NCBI RefSeq assembly: GCF_023554255.2
Contig: NZ_JAMJWD020000005.1
Coordinates: forward strand, 124,001-188,000
Source of the DNA: Phyllobacterium sp. 21LDTY02-6
GTDB lineage: Bacteria; Pseudomonadota; Alphaproteobacteria; Rhizobiales; Rhizobiaceae
Direction of reading: 5' to 3'
Length of the DNA stretch: 64,000 bases
A model generated the notes under the pieces. It was not told where the DNA came from. It saw nothing but the letters and a program-made list of their open reading frames with translations, and made no database searches. The translations under genes and the position numbers were made by a program. Of this stretch, positions 18,328-27,371 are shown piece after piece (within the stretch, counting starts at the first letter, position 1; each line of letters begins with the position of its first letter).

Positions 18328-19938
18328 TCAGGCTTCCAGCCAGGCGTATTCGGCGAAGGCAAAGCCCATCATCCCGCCCAGCGGATTCGGCTCCAGGCCG
18401 TGCAGCTTCGGCGAGATCGCATCGACATTCGACATGAAGACCGGGATGACCGTGCCGGCTTCGTTGGAAACCATTGCCTGCATCTCGCCGTAAATGTCCT
18501 TGCGCTTCGCCTCGTCCAGCAGACCGCGCGCTTCCAGCAGCATGGAGTCGAACTTTTCGGATTTGTACTGGCTTTCGTTCCAGGGCGCGTCGGATTTGTA
18601 CAGCAGCGAAAACAGGATGTCGGGGGTCGGGCGCGCATTGATATTGCCGTAATGCACCGCGTCCTTCAGCCAATGGTTCGACCAGTAGCCATCCGAGGGC
18701 ACGCGGTCGATGACGATCTTCTGGCCGATGGACGACGCGGCCTGCTGCAGCACCATCGCATAATCGAGCGAGGAGGACGCCGCCTCGGCCGCGGTAATAT
18801 GGATCTCCTCGCCGAGTACACCGGCCTTTTCGAGCAGCGACTTGGCGCGCTCGGGATCGTATTCGCGCTGCTTGAGTTCGGCATTGTAGTAGCGGCTCGT
18901 ATCCGGCACCGGATGATCGTTGGCGATCTCCGCCAGCCCGCGCAGCACCGATTTCTGGATGATCTCGCGGTTGGTGAGATATTTGAAGGCCTCCGCGACC
19001 CCGGCCTTGTCGCCCGGCGTCATGTCCAGCCGGACGTTGAGATTGGTATAGGTGCCGAGCTTCGAGATGAACAGCTTGGCCGCCGGATTGTTCTGGAGCA
19101 CGCGCAGCGAACGCGGATTGAGATTGGCGGCAAGCTGGATATCGCCGGAAAGCACCGCATTCATGCGGGCGCTCTCATCGGAAATCGCAAAGAACTCGAA
19201 TGAGTCGAGATGCGGTCCGTTGTTCTTCCAGTAGTTTTCGTTGCGCGCCGCAAGCGAGCGAACGCCCGGCTGGAACTCCTTGCAGACGAACGGACCCGTG
19301 CCATTGCCCTTGGAGAAGTCGGTAGTTGCATTTGCAACTATCATGAAATGATGCATGGCAAGGATGGTCGGAAGATCCGCATTCGGGCTGTCGAGCGTGA
19401 TCTCGACCGTCGTATCATCGATCTTCTTCGTCCCGGAAATCTGCTTTGCGAGCGCATTGACCTTGGAACCGACGGCGGGATCGAGGTGCCGCTGCAGCGA
19501 AAAGACGACGTCATCGGCGGTGAGGGATTTGCCGTCATGGAAGGTCACGCCCTTGCGCAGCTTGACCGTCCATGTCCTGGCGTCGGCACTTTCGATGCTT
19601 TCGGCCAGTTCCATCTGGATCTGGCCCTTGCCGTCGAGGAAGGTCAGGCGATTGTAGAAGGCGCAGCAGCGAACATAGTCGGTGGCGTTCGACGCCTTGG
19701 CCGGATCGAGCGTATCGGCGGTGGAGGCGCTGAACCCCGCGGCCTTGACGAAGCCGCCCTTGACGGGGGTCTGCGCAAGTGCCGACGTCGCCCGGCCGAG
19801 AATGGATGCGCCGGCAATGGCGCCAACGCCTCCGAGCATCATCATCTGAAGCAGCTCGCGCCGGGTCGCACCGCGCCGGATCGCATTTTCAATCATCCGG
19901 TCATCGGAGGATGTCCAATCGGTAATCTTCTCGTTCAT
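18328..19938 (-). CDS. ABC transporter substrate-binding protein, peptide/nickel type (SBP family 5), Tat signal
   Basis: The 536-residue protein has a long N-terminus with a twin-arginine motif (Arg26-Arg27 in TRRELLQ), a hydrophobic core and an ALAQ cleavage region, so it is probably exported folded by Tat. The mature part is a family 5 solute-binding protein of DppA/OppA type (DTLDPAKASN near the start). AAGGGGAA precedes the start. It heads the importer operon (then DppB, DppC, fused ATPase). Substrates of this family range from peptides to opines and nickel; the neighbours suggest an amine or acylated amino compound. Confidence 0.93.
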   Translation of the reverse strand: MNEKITDWTSSDDRMIENAIRRGATRRELLQMMMLGGVGAIAGASILGRATSALAQTPVKGGFVKAAGFSASTADTLDPAKASNATDYVRCCAFYNRLTFLDGKGQIQMELAESIESADARTWTVKLRKGVTFHDGKSLTADDVVFSLQRHLDPAVGSKVNALAKQISGTKKIDDTTVEITLDSPNADLPTILAMHHFMIVANATTDFSKGNGTGPFVCKEFQPGVRSLAARNENYWKNNGPHLDSFEFFAISDESARMNAVLSGDIQLAANLNPRSLRVLQNNPAAKLFISKLGTYTNLNVRLDMTPGDKAGVAEAFKYLTNREIIQKSVLRGLAEIANDHPVPDTSRYYNAELKQREYDPERAKSLLEKAGVLGEEIHITAAEAASSSLDYAMVLQQAASSIGQKIVIDRVPSDGYWSNHWLKDAVHYGNINARPTPDILFSLLYKSDAPWNESQYKSEKFDSMLLEARGLLDEAKRKDIYGEMQAMVSNEAGTVIPVFMSNVDAISPKLHGLEPNPLGGMMGFAFAEYAWLEA

Positions 19939-20255
19939 AAGAATTCCCCTTTTTTGGCGGTTGCGTCAGATGCACCGATTTATGAGCATCGGCTTCATCG
20001 TTTTCATGGTTTCAATCGTCAACGAACCTCATTGCAGTGGTGGCCTCGAACCGGCGCAGTGCTGCGGATGCCGGTCGCATATCGGGCAAATCTCCGTCCG
20101 GATCGAGCGGGTCCGGGTTCCGCAGCTGCCTTTGCCAGCCATGACAGTGTCCTATGGACGCGCGCATCATTTGCGCTGAATAGGCGAAGCACGGCAGCAT
20201 AAAATTGCGAATCTTCGGTATTTGCCAAATTCCGCCGCAACCGCGCTTCGCGTTC
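19939..20255. promoter_or_regulatory. 317-base gap upstream of the Dpp-type importer
   Basis: No convincing gene is visible. The region should hold the importer promoter, since both flanking genes read leftward. It contains AATCTTCGGTAT at 20209-20220, nearly identical to AATCTTCGATAT at 31309-31320 in the control region of the ArgE-like operon, and a nearby GGCAGCATA present in both regions. Confidence 0.45.
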
Positions 20256-21632
20256 TCAATCGCGCATGGCCGCGCGGACATCCTCGTCGGCAAGCGTCTG
20301 GTCCAGCGTCAGGCGCGTGCGTTCGATGATGGCGTCAATGTCCTCGTCCGTACAGCAAAGCGGCGGCGCATAGCCGAGCACGCCATTGGCGAAGGCGCGG
20401 ATCACAAGGCCATTGTCCCAGGCGCGGTCGAAGATGCGGCGCGCCGGATCGGCATCCGCCGGCAATGGCGTCTTGCGCTCCTTGTCGGTGACGAGTTCGA
20501 TCGCCGCCAGCATGCCACGGCCGCGAATATCGCCGACAAGCGGATGATCCGCCAGCGACTGGAGCCCCGCCATCAGGCGCTTGCCGGCCTTGCGGCCGTT
20601 TTCAAGCAGCCCGGCCTCGTAGAGACGCAGGCATTCGAGACCGATTGCGGCGCTGACCGGATGCGCGGAATAGGTGTAGCCATGGCCAACAGCCGCTTTG
20701 CCGGCACCGTCGGCAATCGTATTGTAGACATGTTCCGACATGAAGACGGCACCCATCGGCGCGTAGCCGGATGTCAGCCCCTTGGCGACGGTGATGAAGT
20801 CCGGAACGATGTCCTCGTCTTCGCAGGCAAAGAGCGGCCCGGTGCGGCCAAAGCCGGTGATGACCTCGTCGGCGATGAAAAGCACGTCGAACTCCTTGCA
20901 CACCGCGTGCATGGCCTTGAGCCATCCTGCCGGCGGCACCAGGACACCGCCCGAGCCCTGTATCGGCTCGACGTAGAAGGCGGCGACGCGTTCCGCGCCG
21001 AGTTCCTCGATCCTGGCGCGCAATGCAGCCGTCGATGTATCGATGATCGCTTTGGGGTCGGTGCCTGCCGGATTACGGTAGACATAATGCGAGGGAATCT
21101 TGTGCTGCCAGTCATAGGGCACGCCGAAACCCGCGTGAAAGGCCGGGAGGGCCGTGAGGCCGGAGCCCGCCGTCGAGGAGCCGTGATAGCCATATTCGAC
21201 CGAGATGAACTGGTCCTTCTGCGGCTTGCCCCTGGCATGCTGGTAATAGCGGATGAAGCGAATGGTGCTGTCGACGGCGTCCGATCCGCCGAGGGTAAAA
21301 TAGACATGGTTCAGATCGCCCGGCGCCCTATCTGCCAGTTCGGATGCAAGGCGGATGGCCGGTTCCGAGCCCAGGCCGAAATAGCCGGTGGCATAGGGCA
21401 ATTCGCGCAATTGCTTCGCGGCGGCTTCGACGATGCTGTCCTGGCCATAACCGGCATTGACGCACCAGAGGCCGGCGAAACCATCGAGCAGGCTGTGGCC
21501 CGAAGCGTCGGTGACGGTTGCACCCTTGCCGGATTGCAGCACCCGCACACCCGCGGCTTCATGGCCGCGATAGGAGGAAACCGGATGCACCAGATGGGCG
21601 CGGTCGAGTTCGATCAATGAATTGCTGAGCAT
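20256..21632 (-). CDS. Class III aminotransferase
   Basis: The 458-residue PLP enzyme has ADEVITGFGRTG for cofactor binding and Schiff-base Lys284 in VAKGLTSG. It belongs to the same superfamily as the enzyme at 871-2205 but to a different subgroup (putrescine/omega-amine:pyruvate type). The start at 21632 follows GGAGA; the frame upstream to 21911 is out-of-frame GNAT sequence. It is encoded 22 bases after the GNAT gene, presumably co-transcribed. The product aldehyde could feed the GabD-like dehydrogenase at 24856. Confidence 0.93.
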   Translation of the reverse strand: MLSNSLIELDRAHLVHPVSSYRGHEAAGVRVLQSGKGATVTDASGHSLLDGFAGLWCVNAGYGQDSIVEAAAKQLRELPYATGYFGLGSEPAIRLASELADRAPGDLNHVYFTLGGSDAVDSTIRFIRYYQHARGKPQKDQFISVEYGYHGSSTAGSGLTALPAFHAGFGVPYDWQHKIPSHYVYRNPAGTDPKAIIDTSTAALRARIEELGAERVAAFYVEPIQGSGGVLVPPAGWLKAMHAVCKEFDVLFIADEVITGFGRTGPLFACEDEDIVPDFITVAKGLTSGYAPMGAVFMSEHVYNTIADGAGKAAVGHGYTYSAHPVSAAIGLECLRLYEAGLLENGRKAGKRLMAGLQSLADHPLVGDIRGRGMLAAIELVTDKERKTPLPADADPARRIFDRAWDNGLVIRAFANGVLGYAPPLCCTDEDIDAIIERTRLTLDQTLADEDVRAAMRD

Positions 21633-21654
21633 GATATTCTCCGATTCTACCTGT

Positions 21655-22494
21655 TCAACCGAGAGCCTGATTGACGAGTGCATAGGTCTGGTACGGCTCG
21701 CTCGCTGCGGCCCGCACGTCGGCCCCTCGCCGCATGGTGACGCCGCCGCCGACATGCGAGAGCCCATGTTCGGTGAGCCATGGCGCCAGATTGGTGGACC
21801 TGTCCGTGTCCACGCGCACGAATTCGCCCGCATGGTTCGAAAGCACGAAACTGATGAGCGCACGAGCCTCGGCAGCGTCTCTCGCAACCACCGGGCCGAT
21901 GACGAGGCCACGGCCGAAGCGACGAACCGCGGCGAAGGCTTCGACCTGACCTTCCGGGCGAATGACCGCGAACCGCGCGCGCTCGTCGAGCAGCCGCATC
22001 AGTTCGGAGCGGTCATACTTCTTCGCCAGCCGGTCGAGCACGCGGATGCGCTCATGATCGCCGGTCGTTGCCCATGTAACATTGTCCGGTGCTTCGACTT
22101 TCGACGCCACGCCCTGGTGCTGCGCGATTTCGCCGGTGGCGACAAAGCCCAGCTTTTCATAGAGCGGCAGCCCGTCCTTGGTCGCAACGAGCAGGCATGT
22201 CCGTCCGCCCGCGGCATCGAGGGCTGCCTGCATGAGCTTCCGCCCCAATCCGCGGCCCCGCATCGCCTCGTCCACGATAACCATGTTGATGGTGGCGATG
22301 TCTTCGCCGAAAGGCGTCATCATCGCCGTACCGACCACGCGCCCATCCTCGAATGCGGCCACGCCGGTGCTGAGGGCCAGCATCATCGCCCAGTCTTCGC
22401 GCCGGTGCGGCCAGCCCGCCTGCCGGGACAGGGTGACGGCGGCAGCGAGGTCTGCCGATGCCAACTCCCCGATGGTAATTTGCGTCGTTGTCAT
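21655..22494 (-). CDS. GNAT-family N-acetyltransferase, two-domain
   Basis: The 279-residue protein has an N-terminal GNAT domain with the acetyl-CoA motif RGRGLGRK (about 79-86), followed by a second C-terminal domain of about 130 residues like that of YitH-type acetyltransferases (FGRGLVIGPVVA, GEFVRVDT). It is clearly paralogous to the protein at 31475-32353. GGAAGAAGG lies before ATG 22494. It is upstream of the aminotransferase in the same direction and divergent from the HAD + FAD pair. It may acetylate an amino intermediate; the ArgE-like deacetylase at 30163 could reverse this. Confidence 0.9.
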   Translation of the reverse strand: MTTTQITIGELASADLAAAVTLSRQAGWPHRREDWAMMLALSTGVAAFEDGRVVGTAMMTPFGEDIATINMVIVDEAMRGRGLGRKLMQAALDAAGGRTCLLVATKDGLPLYEKLGFVATGEIAQHQGVASKVEAPDNVTWATTGDHERIRVLDRLAKKYDRSELMRLLDERARFAVIRPEGQVEAFAAVRRFGRGLVIGPVVARDAAEARALISFVLSNHAGEFVRVDTDRSTNLAPWLTEHGLSHVGGGVTMRRGADVRAAASEPYQTYALVNQALG

Positions 22495-22821
22495 GCCTTC
22501 TTCCAGATCGCTTCTCTCCAGGAACAAATTAGGCTGCCGGGAGCAGCAGTTCCTCCCGACCAGCACGTCCGGGCAGCGCAATTTCACTGTCCTTCCGCGC
22601 CAGCGCCGCATCTTATGCCGCGACAATCACCAAACCGTTCCGGGACGCCGCGCCGATGCGTATCCGACGAAGGTTCGGACGCAACTCTCTGCCAAAGCTG
22701 CAGTCAGATACGAAACAATCTGCTTCGGCTGCGGGTCATTGCAGTGATTAGTCCATCCGCCGGCAATTATTATGGATCGGGAGGGCACCGCAGTGTCCGC
22801 AAGGCTTAGGAAGGATCAGAC
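22495..22821. promoter_or_regulatory. 327-base divergent promoter region, GNAT / HAD genes
   Basis: No gene is visible. Promoters for the leftward GNAT-aminotransferase unit and the rightward HAD-FAD unit must lie here. ACGAAGGTT near 22666 loosely matches the ACGAAGATT arm found at 31374-31382, a weak sign of a shared regulator. An A/T-rich patch is at about 22765-22780. Confidence 0.4.
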
Positions 22822-23490
22822 ATGGCCCAGTTCAGACCGAAATACATCACCTTCGATTGTTATGGCACGCTGACGAATTTCCAGATGTCGCAGGCCGCCT
22901 GCGAGCTCTATGGCGACCAGCTCGACGAGCAGGCGATGCAGAAGTTCAATGCCGACTTTACCGCCTATCGGATGGATGAGATACTCGGCGACTGGAAGCC
23001 CTATGACGAGGTTATCCACAATGCGGTCGAGCGGACGTGCAGGAAGCACGATGTGGCTTTCAATGCGGAAGACGCGCGCAAGGTCTATGAGAAGGTTCCG
23101 ACCTGGGGACCGCATCCCGACGTGCCCGCCGGCCTTGCCAGGGTCGCGAGGGAAATCCCGCTCGTCATCCTCTCCAACGCCATGAACGAGCAGATCCATT
23201 CCAATGTCGAAAAGCTCGGCGCGCCGTTCCACGCCGTCTATACGGCGCAGCAGGCACAGGCCTACAAGCCGCGCTTCAAGGCTTTCGAATATATGCTGGA
23301 CCAGCTCAATGCCCGGCCGGAAGACATTCTCCACGTCTCCTCGTCGTTCCGCTATGATCTGATGTCGGCACATGATCTCGGCATCAGGAACAAGGTCTGG
23401 GTCAACCGTGGCCACGAGCCGGCAAACCCCTATTACGGCTATACCGAGATCAAGGATATTTCGGGATTGCCGGGCGTCGTCGGGCTTTAA
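22822..23490 (+). CDS. Type II haloacid dehalogenase-like HAD hydrolase
   Basis: The 222-residue HAD protein has nucleophile Asp12 in the canonical FDCYGTL, motif II in ILSNAMN, motif III Lys in YKPRFKAF and motif IV around SSSFRYDLMSA. Unlike the copy at 4650 it keeps the Tyr typical of L-2-haloacid dehalogenases. It is followed 39 bases later by a FAD oxidoreductase gene, repeating the arrangement of region A. Whether it dehalogenates or acts as a phosphatase cannot be decided from sequence. Confidence 0.92.
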   Translation: MAQFRPKYITFDCYGTLTNFQMSQAACELYGDQLDEQAMQKFNADFTAYRMDEILGDWKPYDEVIHNAVERTCRKHDVAFNAEDARKVYEKVPTWGPHPDVPAGLARVAREIPLVILSNAMNEQIHSNVEKLGAPFHAVYTAQQAQAYKPRFKAFEYMLDQLNARPEDILHVSSSFRYDLMSAHDLGIRNKVWVNRGHEPANPYYGYTEIKDISGLPGVVGL

Positions 23491-23529
23491 CCGCGCGTTC
23501 CACGAGCGCCGCCACGGAGAGAAAAGCCG

Positions 23530-24807
23530 ATGCAGTTCAAGCCCTATTGGCACGATACGACGCCGCCTTTCACCGGCGCGGAGCCGAACCCGCCGGAAGG
23601 GCATTATGACGTCGCGGTGATCGGCGGCGGCTTTACCGGATTGTCGGCGGCACTGCATCTGGCCAAAGCGGGCACCCGCGTCGCCGTCTTCGAGGCGGGG
23701 CATGTCGGCTCCGGCGCGTCGGGTCGCAATGGCGGCCATCTCAACAACGGCCTGGCGCATAGTTACATCGCCGCCAAGGAGCATCTCGGACCGGAGCGCG
23801 CCCGGGCGCTCTACAAGGCGTTCGACATTTCGGTCGATACGGTCGAGCGCATCGTTCGGGAGGAGAATATCGATTGTTCCTTCCGGCGCGCCGGCAAGCT
23901 GAAACTTGCGTCAAAACCGGCGCATTTTGACAGTCTCGCGCGCAATTTCGAGGCTATTCACGCCGAAGTCGATGCCGATACGGCGCTGCTGCGACGCGGC
24001 GATCTCGTCGGCGAGGTCGGCTCGAACGATTTCCACGGTGGGATGCTTTCGCGCAAAAGCGCCATGATGGATATGGGCCGCTATGTCGGCGGCCTGGCGA
24101 CCGCAGCCGCCCGGCATGGAGCGGTGATCTTCGAAGGCACGCCCGTAACCGAGCACAAGACCGACAGCGGCGGCCATCGGATCGTCACGCCGCGCGGCAG
24201 CATCACGGCTGACAGCGTCATCCTCGCGACAGGCGCCTATACGGATGCCGGCTTTTCATATTTTCGCAATCGCATCATCCCGGTCGGGAGCTTCATCATC
24301 GCCACGCGCCCGCTGACGCAAGCCGAAATCGCGGCGACCATGCCCGGCAACCGCACCTATGTGACCTCGATGAACATCGGCAATTACTTTCGCCTCGCAC
24401 CCGATAATCGCATGATCTTCGGCGGTCGCGCACGCTTTTCGGCAACATCCGACCAGCGCTCGGACGGCAAGAGCGGCGCGATCCTGCGCGCCAACCTCGT
24501 CCGGCTCTTTCCGCATCTGGCCGATGTCGAGATCGACTATTGCTGGGGCGGCCTCGTGGACATGACGCAGGACCGGTATCCCCGCGCGGGCTTTGCCAAC
24601 GGCGTCTGGTATTCCATGGGCTATTCCGGCCATGGCGCGCAGATGTCCACGCAGATGGGCATCCATCTGGCGGACGCCATCCTCGGGCGCGGTGACCGCA
24701 ATCCGTTCGCCGGCCTGGAGTGGCCAGCCATCCCCGGCTATTCCGGCAAGCCCTGGTTCCTGCCGCTGGTCGGCCTCTACTATAAATTCCTCGACAGGGT
24801 GCAATGA
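23530..24807 (+). CDS. FAD-dependent oxidoreductase, DAO family (PuuB-like)
   Basis: The 425-residue flavoprotein has Rossmann VIGGGFTGLSAALHLA near residue 34, the GSGASGRNGGHLNNG segment and a C-terminal YSGHGAQMSTQMG region. It resembles the protein at 5401-6705 and gamma-glutamylputrescine oxidases. It is second in a two-gene unit with the HAD protein, ending at a strong terminator (24826-24845). It probably oxidises an imported amine to an aldehyde that the convergent dehydrogenase genes could use. Confidence 0.92.
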   Translation: MQFKPYWHDTTPPFTGAEPNPPEGHYDVAVIGGGFTGLSAALHLAKAGTRVAVFEAGHVGSGASGRNGGHLNNGLAHSYIAAKEHLGPERARALYKAFDISVDTVERIVREENIDCSFRRAGKLKLASKPAHFDSLARNFEAIHAEVDADTALLRRGDLVGEVGSNDFHGGMLSRKSAMMDMGRYVGGLATAAARHGAVIFEGTPVTEHKTDSGGHRIVTPRGSITADSVILATGAYTDAGFSYFRNRIIPVGSFIIATRPLTQAEIAATMPGNRTYVTSMNIGNYFRLAPDNRMIFGGRARFSATSDQRSDGKSGAILRANLVRLFPHLADVEIDYCWGGLVDMTQDRYPRAGFANGVWYSMGYSGHGAQMSTQMGIHLADAILGRGDRNPFAGLEWPAIPGYSGKPWFLPLVGLYYKFLDRVQ

Positions 24808-24825
24808 TTTCTCAGCTGCGAAGCA

Positions 24826-24845
24826 AAGGCGGGAAACCCCGCCTT
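24826..24845. terminator. Bidirectional intrinsic terminator
   Basis: AAGGCGGG and CCCGCCTT form a perfect 8-bp stem with an AAAC tetraloop between the convergent FAD oxidoreductase and GabD-like genes. On the minus strand the stem runs into TTTGCTT; on the plus strand it is followed by a pyrimidine-rich CTCTCCTGTCTC. Confidence 0.75.
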
Positions 24846-24855
24846 CTCTCCTGTC

Positions 24856-26310
24856 TCAGAGCCCGCCGACATGCAGCGTCTTGACCTCGAGATATTCGTC
24901 GATGCCGAGTCTCGACCCTTCCCTGCCAAGTCCCGATTGCTTGACACCGCCGAAGGGTGCGACCTCCGTCGATACAAGGCCGGTGTTGAGGCCGACCATG
25001 CCGAACTCAAGCGCTTCGGCGACGCGCCATGACCGCTTGAGATTTTCGGTGAAGAAATAGGCTGCAAGACCGAACGGCGTGGCATTGGCGATGGCAATAG
25101 CTTCCTCTTCGGTTTCGAAGCGAAACAGCGGAGCCACGGGCCCGAACGTTTCTTCCGACGCAAGCAGCATATCGGTCGTCGCGCCGCCAAGCACGATCGG
25201 ACGCGCATATTGCCTGCCCTCCGCCATCTTCTCGCTTTGCGCCAGAATACTTGCACCGCGGCCGAGGGCATCGCTGACATGGCGCTCGATCTTTTCGATG
25301 GCCGCATGATTGATCATCGGGCCGATCGCAACGCCTTCCTCGGTGCCTGCGCCCACTTTCATGGCCGAAACGCGCTCGGCAAGCTTCGAGGCGAAGGCTT
25401 CATAAATGCCGGATTGCACCAGGATGCGGTTGGAGCAGACGCAGGTCTGGCCGCCATTGCGGAACTTCGAGGCGATGGTGCCTTCGACCGCCTGCTCCAG
25501 ATCCGCATCGTCAAAGACGATCAGCGGCGCGTTGCCGCCGAGTTCGAGGCTGAGCCGCTTGATGCTGTCGGCGGCACCCTTCATCAATAGAGCGCCGACC
25601 CGCGTCGATCCGGTAAAGGATATCTTGCGGACGGTCTCGTTCGCCATCAGTTCCTTGCCGATTTCCGTCGGCATGCCGGTGACGATATTGATGACCCCGG
25701 CCGGGATACCCGCCCGTTCGGCCAGCACGCCAAGCGCCAGCGCGGAAAAGGGCGTGAACTCCGAAGGCTTGACGACCACCGTGCAGCCGGCCGCGAGCGC
25801 CGGCGCCACCTTGCGGGTGATCATGGCGTTCGGGAAGTTCCAGGGTGTGATGATCGCGCAGACGCCGACGGCTTCCTTCAGGACGAGAATGCGGCGGTCG
25901 GCCGTTGGGGACGGAATGGTAGCGCCGTCGATACGACGGGCTTCTTCCGCAAACCATTTGACGAAGGACGCGCCATAGCGGATCTCGCCCAGCGCCTCGT
26001 CGAGCGGCTTGCCCTGTTCGAGCGTCAGCAGCAGCGCAAGGTCCTGCTCGTGCTCGATCATCAGCGCGTGCCAGCGCTCCAGCAGTGCCGCGCGCTCGGC
26101 ATGGGTCTTCTTCTTCCAGCTTTTGAAGGCGAGCGATGCCGCCTCGATGGCCGCTCTGGTCTCGGTAGCGTCCATGTCGGGAATGGTGCCGAGCCTGTCG
26201 AGCGTCGCCGGATTGGTGACATCGACATCTGCGCCCGACGCCGCGTCGCGCCAGTCGCCGCCGATGAGTGCCTGCTGCCGGAACAGCCCCTTGTCTTTCA
26301 ATGCGTGCAT
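24856..26310 (-). CDS. Succinate-semialdehyde dehydrogenase-like enzyme (GabD family)
   Basis: The 484-residue aldehyde dehydrogenase has PWNFP, FTGSTRVG, ELGGNAP for the general base and catalytic Cys290 in GGQTCVCSNR. The second cysteine two residues on (Cys292) is a hallmark of GabD proteins. GabD oxidises succinate semialdehyde, the product of GABA transamination. ATG 26310 with GAGG upstream is preferred over the TTG at 26331. It is the last gene of the minus-strand operon starting at the ArgE-like gene. Other omega-oxo acids remain possible substrates. Confidence 0.9.
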   Translation of the reverse strand: MHALKDKGLFRQQALIGGDWRDAASGADVDVTNPATLDRLGTIPDMDATETRAAIEAASLAFKSWKKKTHAERAALLERWHALMIEHEQDLALLLTLEQGKPLDEALGEIRYGASFVKWFAEEARRIDGATIPSPTADRRILVLKEAVGVCAIITPWNFPNAMITRKVAPALAAGCTVVVKPSEFTPFSALALGVLAERAGIPAGVINIVTGMPTEIGKELMANETVRKISFTGSTRVGALLMKGAADSIKRLSLELGGNAPLIVFDDADLEQAVEGTIASKFRNGGQTCVCSNRILVQSGIYEAFASKLAERVSAMKVGAGTEEGVAIGPMINHAAIEKIERHVSDALGRGASILAQSEKMAEGRQYARPIVLGGATTDMLLASEETFGPVAPLFRFETEEEAIAIANATPFGLAAYFFTENLKRSWRVAEALEFGMVGLNTGLVSTEVAPFGGVKQSGLGREGSRLGIDEYLEVKTLHVGGL

Positions 26311-26327
26311 GGTTTCCTCGTTTCTGC

Positions 26328-27371
26328 TCAAGCCATGGCGGCAAGCACGGCCCGGGTGATGGCGTCCGTGCTGTCCTTGCCGGCGATCGTGCCGATGCCC
26401 TGTGTCGTTGCCACCTCGATCGCCGCCATGATGCCCCGCGCCGCCTCCTGCTCGCCGAGATGTTCGAGCATCAGCGCCGCCGACCAGATGGCCGCGATCG
26501 GATTGGCTATGCCCATGCCGGCAATGTCCGGCGCGGAGCCGTGCACCGGCTCGAACATCGACGGCGCGCTGCGGTCGGGGTTGATATTGGCCGAGGCGGC
26601 GTAGCCGAGCCCGCCCTGGATGGCGGCGCCGAGATCGGTCAGGATGTCGCCGAAGAGGTTGGACGCAACGATGACGTCGAGGCCTTCCGGCGCCATGACC
26701 ATGCGTGCCGCCATGGCATCGATGTGAAAGAACGAAACTTCGACGTCCGGATAGTCCTTCGCCACCGCGCGCGTGACCTCGTCCCAGAACACCATCGAAT
26801 ATTTCTGCGCGTTCGACTTCGTCACCGAGGCGAGCTTCCTGCGGCGCACGCGCGCCTGCTCGAAGCCGAAGCGGATGATGCGTTCGACGCCGGTGCGGGT
26901 GAAGATCGCCGTTTCGACCGCGACTTCATCGCTGGTGCCCATATGCACGCGCCCGCCCGCGCCGGAATATTCTCCCTCGGTGTTTTCGCGAATGCAGAGA
27001 ATATCGAAACCGTCGGAACGCAGGGGACCGGTGACACCCGGCAACAGCCGGTGCGGCCGGATATTCGCATATTGCACGAACGCCTTGCGTATCGGCAGCA
27101 GAAGGCCATGCAGCGATACGGAATCCGGCACTTCCGCCGGCCAGCCGACCGCGCCGAGATAGATGGCGTCGAATTTGCGCAACGTCTCGATGCCGTCTTC
27201 CGGCATCATGGCGCCGGTCTCGCGGTAATAGGCACAGGACCACGGGAAGCGCTGGGCTTCGAGGCCGAAGCCGTGGCGCGAGGCTGCGGCTTCCAGCACC
27301 TGCCATGCCGCGTCGGTGACGTCGCGGCCGATGCCGTCGCCCGGGATAAGCGCTATGGAATGGTTCTTCAT
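26328..27371 (-). CDS. Tartrate/D-malate dehydrogenase-like enzyme (isocitrate/isopropylmalate DH family)
   Basis: The 347-residue enzyme starts with the family nucleotide-binding element IALIPGDGIG. It has the substrate-loop RENTEGEYSGAGG, characteristic of tartrate dehydrogenase/D-malate dehydrogenase (TtuC/DmlA) rather than LeuB, the catalytic Lys/Asp region in TKSNAQKYS, and FGDILTDLGAA. It performs NAD-dependent oxidative decarboxylation of a 2-hydroxyacid. It overlaps the upstream aldehyde dehydrogenase by ATGA and precedes the GabD-like gene by 17 bases. GAAGGAAAC is the ribosome binding site. Confidence 0.9.
   Translation of the reverse strand: MKNHSIALIPGDGIGRDVTDAAWQVLEAAASRHGFGLEAQRFPWSCAYYRETGAMMPEDGIETLRKFDAIYLGAVGWPAEVPDSVSLHGLLLPIRKAFVQYANIRPHRLLPGVTGPLRSDGFDILCIRENTEGEYSGAGGRVHMGTSDEVAVETAIFTRTGVERIIRFGFEQARVRRRKLASVTKSNAQKYSMVFWDEVTRAVAKDYPDVEVSFFHIDAMAARMVMAPEGLDVIVASNLFGDILTDLGAAIQGGLGYAASANINPDRSAPSMFEPVHGSAPDIAGMGIANPIAAIWSAALMLEHLGEQEAARGIMAAIEVATTQGIGTIAGKDSTDAITRAVLAAMA

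Noticed and set aside
20205-21620. 471-residue plus-strand open frame
   Set aside because: It is fully antisense to the aminotransferase at 20256-21632, whose catalytic motifs are intact.
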